Shown here: in pieces, positions 7,651 through 15,821 of the stretch | Position numbering within the stretch: position 1 is the stretch's first letter | How the letters are laid out: the number at the start of each line of letters is the position of its first letter | NCBI GenBank assembly: GCA_900544445.1 | Contig: UQVK01000005.1 | Location: 1 to 64,000 of the forward strand | Source: an uncultured Lachnospiraceae bacterium | Lineage (GTDB): Bacteria > Bacillota > Clostridia > Lachnospirales > Lachnospiraceae | Length of the DNA: 64,000 nucleotides | Direction: 5' to 3' | Position numbers and translations under genes: made by a program | The notes under the pieces: generated by a model | The model's database searches: none | Told to the model about the DNA's origin: nothing | The model's input: only the letters and a program-made list of their open reading frames with translations

Positions 7651-7992
7651 TTACGGACTCAGCTTTCTGTCCGCGAGAACGACGGTCAGCAGAAAGAAGA
7701 GAAGGTCGAGGCCCAGGTAGTAGATCACGTCGAAGGCATACCAGCCCGCAGGCGGAAGTCCGGACAGGATGGAAAGGCCGCTGGCCGCCTGATACCCCAG
7801 GCCGCAGGCGAGATTGACGAGCCAGAACAGCAGGAAGGATAGAAGTCCGCCATATCTGGAATCTGCCAGCACGGTCCGGGCAAGCAGAACGGCGAAAAAG
7901 CCGCTCATCACAATCTGGAGCCAGAGCAGAATAGCGGTTGCTGCGTCCTGAACCAGATCGATCCAGCTGATTCCGAGTTCAGGCAGAAACAT
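7651..7992 (-). pseudogene. ABC-2 type permease, C-terminal remnant
   Basis: About 113 residues encoding the last three or four transmembrane helices of an ABC permease (hydrophobic blocks around AILLWLQIVMSGFFAVLLA, LLSFLLFWLVNLACG, YYLGLDLLFFLLTVVLA). The N-terminal half is missing. The frame overlaps the end of the truncated ATPase, and no ribosome site of normal quality precedes it. The simplest reading is one deletion that removed the second half of the ATPase and the first half of the permease. Confidence 0.7.
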
Positions 7993-8383
7993 CGCCGCTT
8001 CCGCTGGAAAGATTCCGTACCTTCGGATTGTCCGTAAGCCCCAGCTTCTGCGTGAGGATAAAAAAACGTTCCCGGTCAAAATCCGGAAAGAAGTCGGCAT
8101 AATACTGTTCCACATCCGAAACGCGCATATAATCGTAGAAAACGGATTCCGTGGACAGCCAGGATATTTTCGCCCGGTCCCGCCAGGAGAGGGGATGGCC
8201 CTGAAAAAGGATCTGTCCCCGGGATGGTTTTAAAAGACCGGCGGCCATTTTCAGGAAAGTGGTTTTACCGCTGCCGTTTTCTCCCAGAAGGACATGGATC
8301 TTTCCGGCATCCAGCATGAGATTCAGATCAGAAACTGCCGTTTTTCTTCCATAACGTCTGCCGAGCGCGATACATTCCAACAT
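7979..8383 (-). pseudogene. ABC transporter ATP-binding protein, C-terminally truncated
   Basis: It starts at 8383 behind AGGAG and encodes a normal N-terminal nucleotide-binding half: Walker A GENGSGKTT, a Q-loop region, and a helical domain up to LSSG of the signature. The frame then breaks to SGDVSA and stops. Walker B, D-loop and H-switch are absent, so ATP hydrolysis is not possible. It follows the GntR gene by overlap, the classic YtrA-YtrB-like arrangement. Confidence 0.8.
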
Positions 8384-8400
8384 AGCTGTTCTCCTTTTCC

Positions 8401-8751
8401 TCATAAATATCCGGATACCATGGAAAGGATATCCTTCTTTTCAAAACCGAGCTCCTTCATTTCCTCCATGAAGCTGCCAAGAAGCTGGTCCGCCCGTTCC
8501 TGCTTCAGCGTCCGGAAAACCGCCTCATCCTCTGAAACAAAGGTTCCGATGCCGCGCCGGGTGAAACAGTATCCCATATCCTCCAGCTCCCGGTAAATGC
8601 GCGCGGCGGTGTTCTGATTGATTTTATAAAGCACGGCCAGTTCCCGGCCGGAAGGAAGCCTGTCGCCGGGCTTCAGTTTTCCCTGTATGATTTTTTTCTC
8701 CAGATCCCGAATCACCTGGAGATAGATGGGGATTTCTGCAGCGTAATCCAT
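8401..8751 (-). CDS. GntR-family repressor, YtrA subfamily
   Basis: A 116-residue one-domain GntR regulator. An N-terminal winged helix (IPIYLQVIRDLEKKIIQGKL, then the PGDRLPSGRELA and NQNTAARIYRELEDMG helices) is followed by a short dimerisation helix pair instead of a large effector domain, as in YtrA. These repressors usually control the ABC transporter genes in their own operon, and here the downstream pair is broken by deletion. The stop overlaps the first possible ATPase start. It is transcribed from the promoter at 8825-8853. Confidence 0.85.
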   Translation of the reverse strand: MDYAAEIPIYLQVIRDLEKKIIQGKLKPGDRLPSGRELAVLYKINQNTAARIYRELEDMGYCFTRRGIGTFVSEDEAVFRTLKQERADQLLGSFMEEMKELGFEKKDILSMVSGYL

Positions 8752-8824
8752 TTCTTTTCCTTTTTCGACTGTTCTGACATCTCCGATGGTACAGAAATGC
8801 CAAATGCACCATTGACATAGTTGA

Positions 8825-8853
8825 ATAGTACACTAGAGCATATGGAATGTCAA
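8825..8853 (-). promoter_or_regulatory. Promoter of the GntR-ABC operon
   Basis: Minus-strand TTGACA (8848-8853), 17 nt, TACTAT (8825-8830). The adjoining AGTGTACTA resembles half of a YtrA-type operator. Confidence 0.7.
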
Positions 8854-8894
8854 GAGGAGGCGCAGGAGAAAAGTATCCGGAGTTGAGAATAAGG

Positions 8895-9080
8895 TTACAG
8901 TTCACTCCGCGCCATTCGCAAAGCCGCGCTGCGCGCTCTCCGCTGCTTCGCAGCTACGAGAAATCGCCGTTGGCGATTTCTTGCTCATTAAAACGGGCGC
9001 TCCCTTCGTCCGCTCAGAGCCAGTCATCTGTTCGTGCAAGCGCGACATCTGCCTGGTTCTGGCGGACGAGTGAACTGTAA
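8895..9080 (+). mobile_element. 186-bp miniature inverted-repeat element, copy 1
   Basis: The ends are a perfect 13-bp inverted repeat, TTACAGTTCACTC (8895-8907) and GAGTGAACTGTAA (9068-9080). The interior holds short palindromes, including AGAAATCGCC/GGCGATTTCT. A second copy in the opposite orientation lies at 27946-28128. It encodes no protein. This is the architecture of a MITE or a REP-like non-autonomous element; the mobilising transposase is not in the window. Confidence 0.85.
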
Positions 9081-9126
9081 CAGAATAAGAACAGGGAGAA
9101 GGCAGGCTGCCATGAAAAAGAATACG

Positions 9127-9170
9127 AAAAAGGCGGAAGCTTTCAGGTGTTTGAAATGCTTCCGCCTTTG
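9127..9170 (-). terminator. Terminator of tRNA-Leu
   Basis: On the minus strand AAAGGCGGAAGC pairs with GCTTCCGCCTTT and is followed by a T-run, 4 nt after the tRNA 3' end. Confidence 0.85.
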
Positions 9171-9173
9171 AAG

Positions 9174-9253
9174 TGCCGATGGCCGGACTCGAACCGGCAT
9201 GGTTTCCCGCCGCATTTTGAGTGCGGTGCGTCTGCCAATTCCGCCACATCGGC
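9174..9253 (-). tRNA. tRNA-Leu (anticodon CAA)
   Basis: The acceptor stem GCCGATG/CATCGGC, a D-arm with GCGGAATTGGCAGACGC, anticodon stem CCGCA/TGCGG with loop CTCAAAA (anticodon CAA), a variable arm shorter than usual for Leu, and the T-arm GCCGGTTCGAGTCCGGC are all present. The discriminator is A, as for leucine. The 3' CCA is not encoded. Confidence 0.93.
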
Positions 9254-9297
9254 AATGTCAGATTCTGTCAGAAGAGGCTCTGTCAGAACCGTTTATA

Positions 9298-9326
9298 ATA
9301 ATAGCATAACTTCGGAAGCAAGACAA
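9298..9326 (-). promoter_or_regulatory. Promoter of tRNA-Leu
   Basis: Minus-strand TTGTCT (9321-9326), 17 nt, TATTAT (9298-9303), about 45 nt upstream of the mature 5' end. Confidence 0.7.
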
Positions 9327-9351
9327 GAAGAAATCTTTAAAAATTCTTAAT

Positions 9352-9380
9352 TAGGCATTTATGATACGGTGTGATATAAT
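9352..9380 (+). promoter_or_regulatory. Promoter of the ABC/CARDB operon
   Basis: A consensus TATAAT (9375-9380) preceded by an extended -10 TG. The -35 (TAGGCA, 9352-9357) is weak. Confidence 0.6.
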
Positions 9381-9453
9381 ATCCCCTGTGAGTGTATGAC
9401 ACCGGCCGGGCGGCAGCGTTTCCGGCTGAAAATGTCAGAATTGAGAGGCAAGA

Positions 9454-10185
9454 ATGGAAACAAAGGAAAAACCTGTCATACAGGTGAAGAATCTGTATAA
9501 GCTATACCGGGTTGGCGACAGCTATGTAAAGGCGCTAAACGGCGTGAACCTGGAAATCTATAAGGGAGAATTCTGCTCCATTGTCGGAACGTCCGGTTCC
9601 GGCAAATCTACCCTGCTAAACATGCTTGCCGGTCTGGAAAAGCCCACCAGGGGCGAAATTATCATCGCCGGTGAACATATGGAAAACAAAACGGAGAATC
9701 AGCTCGTCCGGTTTCGGCGGGAGCATATCGGCTTTATTTTTCAGTCGTTCAACCTGCTTGGAACCATGAACGCTGTGGAAAATGTGGCGCTTCCGCTCAC
9801 CTTCCAGGGCGTGGATAAGGATATCCGGCTGAAGCGGGCTTCCAGGCTTCTGGATCTGGTGGGACTGAAGGACCATAAGAAACACAGACCCACCCAGATG
9901 TCCGGCGGACAGCAGCAGAGAGTGGGCATCGCCCGGGCACTGGTGGTGAATCCGGAGATTATTTTCGCGGATGAGCCCACCGGCAATCTGGATTCCCATA
10001 CGTCAAAGGATGTGATGGAGCTGATGCAGCGGGTGGTGAGAGAACAGAAGCAGACGCTGGTGATGGTGACGCATGACAATTATCTCGCCGGGTTCGCAGA
10101 CCGTATTTTTCATATCATAGACGGGCAGATCGTGCAGATCGAGGATAACAGGAAGGAAAAGAAGCCGGAAGCGGCGGAAGAATAA
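9454..10185 (+). CDS. ABC transporter ATP-binding protein (MacB/LolD type)
   Basis: A 243-residue cytoplasmic ATPase for a FtsX/MacB-fold permease. Motifs in order: Walker A GTSGSGKST, Q-loop FIFQSFNLL, signature MSGGQQQRVGIARAL, Walker B IIFADEPTGNLD with the catalytic Glu, and the H-switch VTHD. The sequence type matches LolD/MacB ATPases, which drive mechanotransmission rather than substrate pore transport. The matching permease is two genes downstream (11992), with a secreted partner gene between them. Confidence 0.93.
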   Translation: METKEKPVIQVKNLYKLYRVGDSYVKALNGVNLEIYKGEFCSIVGTSGSGKSTLLNMLAGLEKPTRGEIIIAGEHMENKTENQLVRFRREHIGFIFQSFNLLGTMNAVENVALPLTFQGVDKDIRLKRASRLLDLVGLKDHKKHRPTQMSGGQQQRVGIARALVVNPEIIFADEPTGNLDSHTSKDVMELMQRVVREQKQTLVMVTHDNYLAGFADRIFHIIDGQIVQIEDNRKEKKPEAAEE

Positions 10186-10198
10186 AGAGAATTTAAAA

Positions 10199-10214
10199 GG
10201 CCGCCAAAGGCGAC
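10199..10214 (+). repeat. Degenerate GCCGCC leader hairpin
   Basis: GGCCGCC-aaa-GGCGAC lies directly before the AGGAAGG ribosome site of the 10231 gene. It is a reduced form of the last module of the three-hairpin leaders. Confidence 0.5.
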
Positions 10215-10230
10215 AGGAAGGAAAGAGAAA

Positions 10231-11961
10231 ATGAACAGAAGAAAAATGAGGGGAATTTTCAGAAGCTGTGTGGCAGCTGCCGCTGCGCTGCTGGTGCTGG
10301 CGCAGCCCGTGGTAGGAACGCAGACGGTGTATGCCACCAGCGGCAATGAAGTGGAGACGGTGGAGCGCTCCTCTGACCGTGTGATTACGGATGACGACCG
10401 GGCGGAGGCGGATGCGCAGCTGAAATATCATGTGGACAGCATTCTGAAGCGGACGAATCCGGACGAGTATACGCTCCAGAAGCTGAACGATACGCTTTAC
10501 AGCGCTTATTATTACATCGCCAATACGGAGCTGTCGGTCAGCGAGCTGTGGAGCTACGTTTCCGAGATGAAGGGAAAGCTGGACGCCGTGGTGCCGGATG
10601 TGTCCGTAACCACGCCGACCACGGAATTCCTGGCGGTGGGAGACAACTGGGAAACCCCTTCGGTCAGTTACGGACAGCAGGTGTCCATCGTGCTTCCCAT
10701 CATCAATCTGGGCAGTGAAGAGCTGACAGATCTGGTGGTGAATCCGGTGGTGTCCAATGATGTGGCCGTCTGGCCCTTTGAACCGTCAGCCACAGGATAT
10801 GGACAGTCCTTCGCTGAAATTCCCGGAAATCCCTTCGGGGGCAATTATGAGGCGGGAATGTTCGCGAGAAGAGAGCTGACCTGGCAGTTTACGGTCAGAG
10901 AGGACGTGCTGACCGGATATTATCCGCTGCCTTTCGAGGTGTGGTACACGAAGGAGGGCGTCCGCTGCGAAGAGCCGGTGACACTGACGGTCTATGTTTA
11001 TACGGAAGGGAAGCCCGGCGCAGGACATATCGGCGGAGATACCTCTGCGGTGGAATCCAAGCCCAGAATCATCGTAACCGGTTTTGAAACGAATCCGGGC
11101 GAGGTCTATGCAGGCGATACCTTTACCGTGACGATCCATGTGAAAAACACTTCCCAGGAGCAGGCCGTTACCAACGTTCTGTTCGATATGGAGGCTGTGG
11201 AGAGCGGTACAGAGGCGAACACTACCTATGCGGTGTTCCTTCCCACCTCGGGTTCCAGCTCGGTGTATACGGACTCAATCGCGCCCGGAAGTGAATTTGA
11301 CATCAATATTGAGATGACGGCGAAAACGGATCTGTCCCAGAAGCCCTATGTGCTCACCGTCAAGATGAAATATGACGCGGGAAAGGAGATTGACCTGACC
11401 GATGAGGCGAAGGTTTCCATTCCCGTGCTGCAGGAAGCGCGGTATGATACGGGAGATATTCAGGTGATGCCCGCGAGCCTGTCCGTAGGGAACCAGTCCA
11501 ACGTCATGTTCAGCATTTACAACATGGGAAAAACCACTTTCTACAACCTTCAGGTGAAATATGAGGGAGATTCCGTGGAAGGAGGAGATACCTTCCTCGG
11601 CACGCTGAAGCCCGGAGAGACGGCCAACGTGGATTCCATGCTGACGGCTACGGCTCCTTCTCCCAATGGAACGGTAAAGGCGCTGATTACCTTTGAAGAT
11701 GAATCCGGCAATCCGGTGAGCTTTGAACGGGAGTTTGTGCTGGACGTCTATGAGGAGGTTTATGAAGAACCGGTGATCCCGGAGGATATGATGCCAGAAG
11801 AAACATCGGGACCGAATGTGGGACTGATTGCGGGAATCGCTGCGGCGGCAGTTGCAGTGATTGTGATCATTGTGATTGTGGTTATCCGAAAGAAGAAGAA
11901 AAAGGCGGCGGCTCTGAAACAGGAGGACGATTTCCTGAACGGACTGGGAGACGATAAATAA
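10231..11961 (+). CDS. Secreted membrane-anchored CARDB-like surface protein
   Basis: A 576-residue product. A Sec signal peptide (hydrophobic AAAAALLVLAQPVV, cleavage near VYA) leads to a helical segment, then several immunoglobulin-like beta domains of the CARDB/COG1361 type (for example VTGFETNPGEVYAGDTFTV and VMPASLSVGNQSNVMFS). A C-terminal transmembrane helix (residues about 530-552) is followed by a lysine-rich cytoplasmic tail. It lies between an ABC ATPase and a MacB-like permease, so it is probably the extracytoplasmic partner of that transporter. This is inferred from position; ligand unknown. Confidence 0.75.
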   Translation: MNRRKMRGIFRSCVAAAAALLVLAQPVVGTQTVYATSGNEVETVERSSDRVITDDDRAEADAQLKYHVDSILKRTNPDEYTLQKLNDTLYSAYYYIANTELSVSELWSYVSEMKGKLDAVVPDVSVTTPTTEFLAVGDNWETPSVSYGQQVSIVLPIINLGSEELTDLVVNPVVSNDVAVWPFEPSATGYGQSFAEIPGNPFGGNYEAGMFARRELTWQFTVREDVLTGYYPLPFEVWYTKEGVRCEEPVTLTVYVYTEGKPGAGHIGGDTSAVESKPRIIVTGFETNPGEVYAGDTFTVTIHVKNTSQEQAVTNVLFDMEAVESGTEANTTYAVFLPTSGSSSVYTDSIAPGSEFDINIEMTAKTDLSQKPYVLTVKMKYDAGKEIDLTDEAKVSIPVLQEARYDTGDIQVMPASLSVGNQSNVMFSIYNMGKTTFYNLQVKYEGDSVEGGDTFLGTLKPGETANVDSMLTATAPSPNGTVKALITFEDESGNPVSFEREFVLDVYEEVYEEPVIPEDMMPEETSGPNVGLIAGIAAAAVAVIVIIVIVVIRKKKKKAAALKQEDDFLNGLGDDK

Positions 11962-11991
11962 ATTTGATATTATTGGTACGGGTATAAATTT

Positions 11992-13371
11992 ATGAAATTT
12001 TTGGATTTGCTCAGATTGAGCAGCAGCAGCCTTCTGAAGCGGAAGATCCGTACGATTCTGACTGTGCTGGGGGTGACCATCGGCGTCGCCTCCATCGTCG
12101 TGATGGTTTCTCTGGGACTCGGGCTGAATAAGTCCTCCATGGAACAGATGGAGTCCTATGGAAGTCTGACTGCGATCACGGTGTATGAGCCGGGCAGTTA
12201 TTATTCCATAAATGCGACGGAGAGCAGTTCGGATTCATCAGAGGAAGAAAAGCGCCTGGACGATGCGCTGGTGGAGACGATCCGGCAGCTTCCGCATGTG
12301 GAGATGGTCTCTCCCATTCTGAATGTGAGCGTTCTTGCCCGCTGCGGCATTTATGAAAGCAACGTTTACGTGCAGGGAATGAGCGCGGAAGCGTTTGATG
12401 CCATGAAGATTCCTGTGGGCAAGGGGCGGTACCCGGACGGAAAGGATGGAACGCTGGAATTTTTTTACGGGAATATGGCGCTTCAGAGCTTTTATGTGTC
12501 CAGCACAGGCTCCTACCCTTATTATGAAAAAGGAGAGCTTCCGGATATTGATCTGATGGAGGATCCGATTTTCTACATTTTTGATCTGGACGCCTATTAT
12601 CAGAGCCGGTCCGGAAGTTCCGGCAGCGGAGGAACAACGACGGTTGCCCCGCCCAAAAGGTATATGTTCGATACCAGCGGTATTGTGGCGGGAGGGGACG
12701 AAGAATGGAACAGCTTCAGCTATAATGTGTATTGTGAAATTGAATCTCTGAAAACGGAACTGAAGCGTATTTTCAAGAACAAGGCGATTCCCGGACAGCC
12801 TACGACGCAGAGCGGGAAGCCATATAAAGAAATCTTCTATAACCAGATTTATGTGGATGTGGACAGCATAGAGAACGTGGCGGAGGTACAGAATGCGATC
12901 AATGCCATGGGCTATCAGGCGTCCAGCAATGCGGAGTGGGTAGAATCCACACAGACCCAGTACCGCTACATTCAGCTGGTGCTGGGAGGAATCGGCGCGG
13001 TTTCCCTGCTGGTGGCCGCCATCGGCATCACCAATACTATGATGATGTCCATCTATGAACGGACGAAGGAAATCGGCATCATGAAGGTGCTGGGCTGCGA
13101 CCTGCGCAATATTCAGATGATGTTCCTTCTGGAAGCGGGCTATATCGGCCTGATCGGCGGAGTGGTTGGCCTTGCATTCAGCTACGGTATTTCTGTAGTG
13201 ATTAACCGGGTGGTGCAGAGCATGGGAAACATGATGACGCTTTCCTACATTCCGCCCTGGCTAGCCCTGGTTTCCCTGGTATTTGCCATACTGGTCGGCA
13301 TGGTGGCAGGCTTCTTCCCTTCCTTAAGGGCGATGCGCTTAAGCCCCCTGGCGGCAATTCGGAGTGAATGA
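11992..13371 (+). CDS. MacB/FtsX-type ABC permease
   Basis: A 459-residue permease with the MacB topology: one N-terminal helix (RKIRTILTVLGVTIGVASIVVMVSLG, split by family motif TILG-like turns), a large extracellular domain of about 270 residues (low-complexity GSSGSGGTTT inside), and three C-terminal helices containing TNTMMMSIYERTKEIGIMKV. It ends with the conserved SPLAAIRSE. No clear ribosome site precedes ATG 11992; the upstream 25 nt are AT-rich with TATAAA only 4 nt before the start, which could even mean a leaderless message. Together with the 9454 ATPase it forms a complete ABC system. Confidence 0.9.
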   Translation: MKFLDLLRLSSSSLLKRKIRTILTVLGVTIGVASIVVMVSLGLGLNKSSMEQMESYGSLTAITVYEPGSYYSINATESSSDSSEEEKRLDDALVETIRQLPHVEMVSPILNVSVLARCGIYESNVYVQGMSAEAFDAMKIPVGKGRYPDGKDGTLEFFYGNMALQSFYVSSTGSYPYYEKGELPDIDLMEDPIFYIFDLDAYYQSRSGSSGSGGTTTVAPPKRYMFDTSGIVAGGDEEWNSFSYNVYCEIESLKTELKRIFKNKAIPGQPTTQSGKPYKEIFYNQIYVDVDSIENVAEVQNAINAMGYQASSNAEWVESTQTQYRYIQLVLGGIGAVSLLVAAIGITNTMMMSIYERTKEIGIMKVLGCDLRNIQMMFLLEAGYIGLIGGVVGLAFSYGISVVINRVVQSMGNMMTLSYIPPWLALVSLVFAILVGMVAGFFPSLRAMRLSPLAAIRSE

Positions 13372-13387
13372 GAATAGATGAAAACAG

Positions 13388-13428
13388 ACAGCCGCAGCAT
13401 TCGGAAATACTTCCGGTGCTGCGGCTGT
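13388..13428. terminator. Hairpin between convergent operons
   Basis: ACAGCCGCAGCA and TGCTGCGGCTGT form a 12-bp perfect stem. The T-rich tract is better on the minus strand (CTGTTTTC), so it may serve both convergent units. Confidence 0.6.
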
Positions 13429-13504
13429 ATCTATGGTATCTGATTGCTGCCGGAAAATTTGGATATCCGGTTCGGCCATGATTTATTTTCTCAGAAGGCT
13501 TTTT

Positions 13505-14443
13505 TTAAGCGCCGACAGAGGAAAGAACCGCCTGCGTTGCGCACTGGCCGAGCACGCCCGCACCGATCCAGGTGGGATGGATGCCGTCCACCGTGAACAG
13601 GCTCAGGTTGGTATAGTTAATACCGCAGTTGTAAAAATCGATGACAGAAGCGCCGTACGCCTTTGCGATAGCCTTGATCTGCGTGTTGAAATCAGCAACC
13701 GTATCTCCGTTCAGATTCACGGCGGGAGCGCCGGTATTTCCATTCAGATCACAACGCTCCAGCAGGGTGCAGCAGTAGATGGAAGCTGTGGGATAGAGCG
13801 CCTTTATTTTTTGAAGCATGAGCTCATAAGCATCGGTGAAGACCATAACCTCACCTTCCGTCTGAACGCCAGGAGAGGTGAAGCTTCCCAGGGTGCGGCT
13901 TCTGGCAAAGTCGTTGATTCCCATATAGATGATGATCACATCCGGATTGCTGCCGTCCGTTCCCTTCAGATCAACGATACGGCGGATGCTGCAGCCGGGA
14001 GCGGAGCCGTCCAGCGCAAGAGAATTACCGGTCACATCCGTATTGGCAGAAGAAGCGTTGCGGCAAAGCACCATGCCGGTATTCGCAAGAAGCTGCCCCC
14101 ACCAGGTCTGTCCGGCGTTCGGAATGTCTCCGCTTTCCGGATAGTAGATGTTGTAATCGGCAGGCATGGTTCCCGTGAAGGTGGAGATACTGTCTCCCAG
14201 TATGGAAACCTTCTTTCCCTGCAGAGAAACCGTGGAGGAAGGAAGAGACGCGGTGGAAGCATCAACGGCCGGAACAACGGCCGATATCGGAGCAGCGTCC
14301 ACACTCTGCGCGGCGGAAACAGCTTCCGCAGTCTGCGAGGCGGGAACGGCTTCCGCAGCATGGGAAGTAAGCGGGGCTGCGCCAAAGGCCAGGGTCAGGG
14401 CCAGAGCCGCAGACAGAAGAGAGGGCTTCAGAAACTTTCTCAT
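13505..14443 (-). CDS. Secreted SGNH/GDSL-family hydrolase
   Basis: A 312-residue extracellular esterase-type protein. A signal peptide ends near SHA|AE (residue 29) and an Ala/Ser/Val-rich linker follows. The catalytic core has SILGDSIST with the nucleophile Ser85, a glycine block, GINDF (the N block) and VDGIHPT, which supplies the Asp-His pair. It is about half identical to the tandem paralogue at 14550-15464, which suggests local duplication. Likely substrates are acetyl or acyl esters on glycans (inference). Its upstream region contains an inverted repeat that includes the ribosome site. Confidence 0.85.
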   Translation of the reverse strand: MRKFLKPSLLSAALALTLAFGAAPLTSHAAEAVPASQTAEAVSAAQSVDAAPISAVVPAVDASTASLPSSTVSLQGKKVSILGDSISTFTGTMPADYNIYYPESGDIPNAGQTWWGQLLANTGMVLCRNASSANTDVTGNSLALDGSAPGCSIRRIVDLKGTDGSNPDVIIIYMGINDFARSRTLGSFTSPGVQTEGEVMVFTDAYELMLQKIKALYPTASIYCCTLLERCDLNGNTGAPAVNLNGDTVADFNTQIKAIAKAYGASVIDFYNCGINYTNLSLFTVDGIHPTWIGAGVLGQCATQAVLSSVGA

Positions 14444-14449
14444 ATGTAA

Positions 14450-14505
14450 AAACTCCTTTTGTATGATATCTGTTGTTCACACGGTATCATATCAAAAAGG
14501 AGTTT
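14450..14505 (-). promoter_or_regulatory. Inverted repeat that can mask the ribosome site of the SGNH gene
   Basis: On the transcribed strand AAACTCCTTTT (upstream) is complementary to the ribosome site AAAAGGAGTTT just before the start at 14443, and ATATGATA/TATCATA extends the stem. TTGACA is fused to the upstream arm. If transcription begins before the first arm, the mRNA would hide its own Shine-Dalgarno; if after, the repeat would act as a DNA operator. Confidence 0.6.
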
Positions 14506-14549
14506 GTCAAGACAGAGGAGGACCTTTCTGATTCGGTTTTGGCGGCGCA

Positions 14550-15464
14550 TCAGTACAGAAGCGCGTTGGTAACATATTCCGCAATCAGTTTTGCACCTTC
14601 GGTATTCGGATGTACGCCGTCGCTGGTGTACTGATCCAGCGTTTCATAGGTGATGCCGCAGTTATGCACATCGATGACCGGATAGCTGTACGCGGAAGCG
14701 ATGGTTGTGATCTCCGCGTTGAAATCACCGATGGTATTGCCGTTTTTGTTGGTGGCAGGATAGGACTGTGGATATTCGTCCACATCGCCGGCGTTGGTTT
14801 CCAGAAGCGTGCAGAAATAGATCTCCGCGTTGGGATACAGAGCATTGAGCTTCTGGATCATGAGCTCGTAGGCGTCGCAGAAGTTATTAACGACGCCTTC
14901 ATCCTGCGGTGACGGTTCCGTAAAGGTACCGAGTTCCACGCTTCTTAAGAAGTCATTGGTTCCCATGAAAACAATAAGAATATCCGGGGCAGGACCGTCG
15001 TCTCCCGGCGTCAGATCGATCATCCGCTTCGTGCTGCAGCCTGGCGCACTGCCTGTTGTATCCAGAGAATCTCCGGTGATGGTGGTGTTGGAGGAAGAGG
15101 CGTTGGCGTTCAGCTCCATTCCCGTTGCATTCATCACCTGCCACCACCAGGTCTTTTCTACGGTGCTGATATCTCCGCTCCCGGGATAAAAAATATTATA
15201 ATCCGTAGGAATATAACCGTCGAAGGTGGAGATGCTGTCTCCCAGGATGGAGAGTTTCAGACCGGACAGATCGCGTGGCGTCTGATTCTGGGAGGACTGA
15301 GAGGAGGAAGACCCGCCGCTGTTTTCCGAAACGGACTGTTCTGCGCTTCCGGTTTCCGGAGCTGATTGTGTTTCTCCGCCATCCGGGGACAGGGAGCAGC
15401 CGGAGAGAAAAAGGGATAGGGCGAGGACCCAGGCCGTAAGAGGTAAAAATGATTTCGTTCTCAT
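14550..15464 (-). CDS. SGNH/GDSL-family hydrolase lipoprotein
   Basis: A 304-residue surface lipoprotein: lipobox LSGC gives lipidated Cys23, followed by a Ser/Gln/Glu-rich linker to about residue 65. The SGNH core has SILGDSIST (Ser77), FMGTNDF and SDGVHPN with the catalytic Asp and His. It is the tandem paralogue of the 13505 gene but anchored by lipid instead of being secreted, so the two may act on the same ester in different places. It has its own promoter at 15506-15534. The substrate is unknown. Confidence 0.85.
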   Translation of the reverse strand: MRTKSFLPLTAWVLALSLFLSGCSLSPDGGETQSAPETGSAEQSVSENSGGSSSSQSSQNQTPRDLSGLKLSILGDSISTFDGYIPTDYNIFYPGSGDISTVEKTWWWQVMNATGMELNANASSSNTTITGDSLDTTGSAPGCSTKRMIDLTPGDDGPAPDILIVFMGTNDFLRSVELGTFTEPSPQDEGVVNNFCDAYELMIQKLNALYPNAEIYFCTLLETNAGDVDEYPQSYPATNKNGNTIGDFNAEITTIASAYSYPVIDVHNCGITYETLDQYTSDGVHPNTEGAKLIAEYVTNALLY

Positions 15465-15505
15465 GAAAACTCCTGTTCATCTGATTGTTATAGTTTATGA
15501 GAGGT

Positions 15506-15534
15506 ATTATAACATAATTCGCGGGATAATGAAA
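15506..15534 (-). promoter_or_regulatory. Promoter of the SGNH lipoprotein gene
   Basis: Minus-strand TATAAT (15506-15511), 17 nt, TTTCAT (15529-15534). Perfect -10, weak -35. Confidence 0.55.
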
Positions 15535-15600
15535 ATATGTATAAAATGCATAAAGGATACAGAAATAAGCTGTGGCGACAGAACAAAACGCCTAATCTGC

Positions 15601-15629
15601 TTGACATTTATTGGCAGGTTTGATATGCT
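15601..15629 (+). promoter_or_regulatory. Promoter of the PTS operon
   Basis: TTGACA (15601-15606), 17 nt, TATGCT (15624-15629), about 40 nt before the antiterminator RNA target. Confidence 0.75.
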
Positions 15630-15667
15630 GATTTATAAGTAGAGGGATACTACATCATAAAGAGGAT

Positions 15668-15695
15668 GGATTGTTACTGTCAGGCAGGCAAAACC
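15668..15695 (+). promoter_or_regulatory. Ribonucleic antiterminator (RAT) target for a BglG/LicT-type protein
   Basis: GGATTGTTACTG (15668-15679) and GCAAAACC (15688-15695) are the two conserved halves of the RAT hairpin bound by LicT/SacY/GlcT-type proteins. Its 3' part overlaps the foot of the following terminator, so the two folds exclude each other. The gene directly downstream encodes such an antiterminator. Confidence 0.9.
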
Positions 15696-15772
15696 AGATT
15701 TTATATAACCGCAGGCAGATTCCGGCATGCATCTGGGAATCTGCCGGATGGTGTATAGAATTTGGTTTTTTT
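15689..15772 (+). terminator. Conditional terminator in the PTS operon leader
   Basis: GGCAGATTCC and GGAATCTGCC form the core stem, the outer AAAACCAGATT pairs with AATTTGGTTTT, and a run of seven T follows. It shares AAAACC with the RAT, so it is prevented when the RAT is bound. Confidence 0.88.
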
Positions 15773-15821
15773 CTGGCCCGGCGATGCCGGGAGGGGACAG
15801 CGGTCGGCTGAGGGGGCCGGT

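Noticed and set aside
9112..9171. 19-codon lysine-rich frame beside the tRNA
   Set aside because: It lies within the tRNA terminator hairpin and is explained by that structure.
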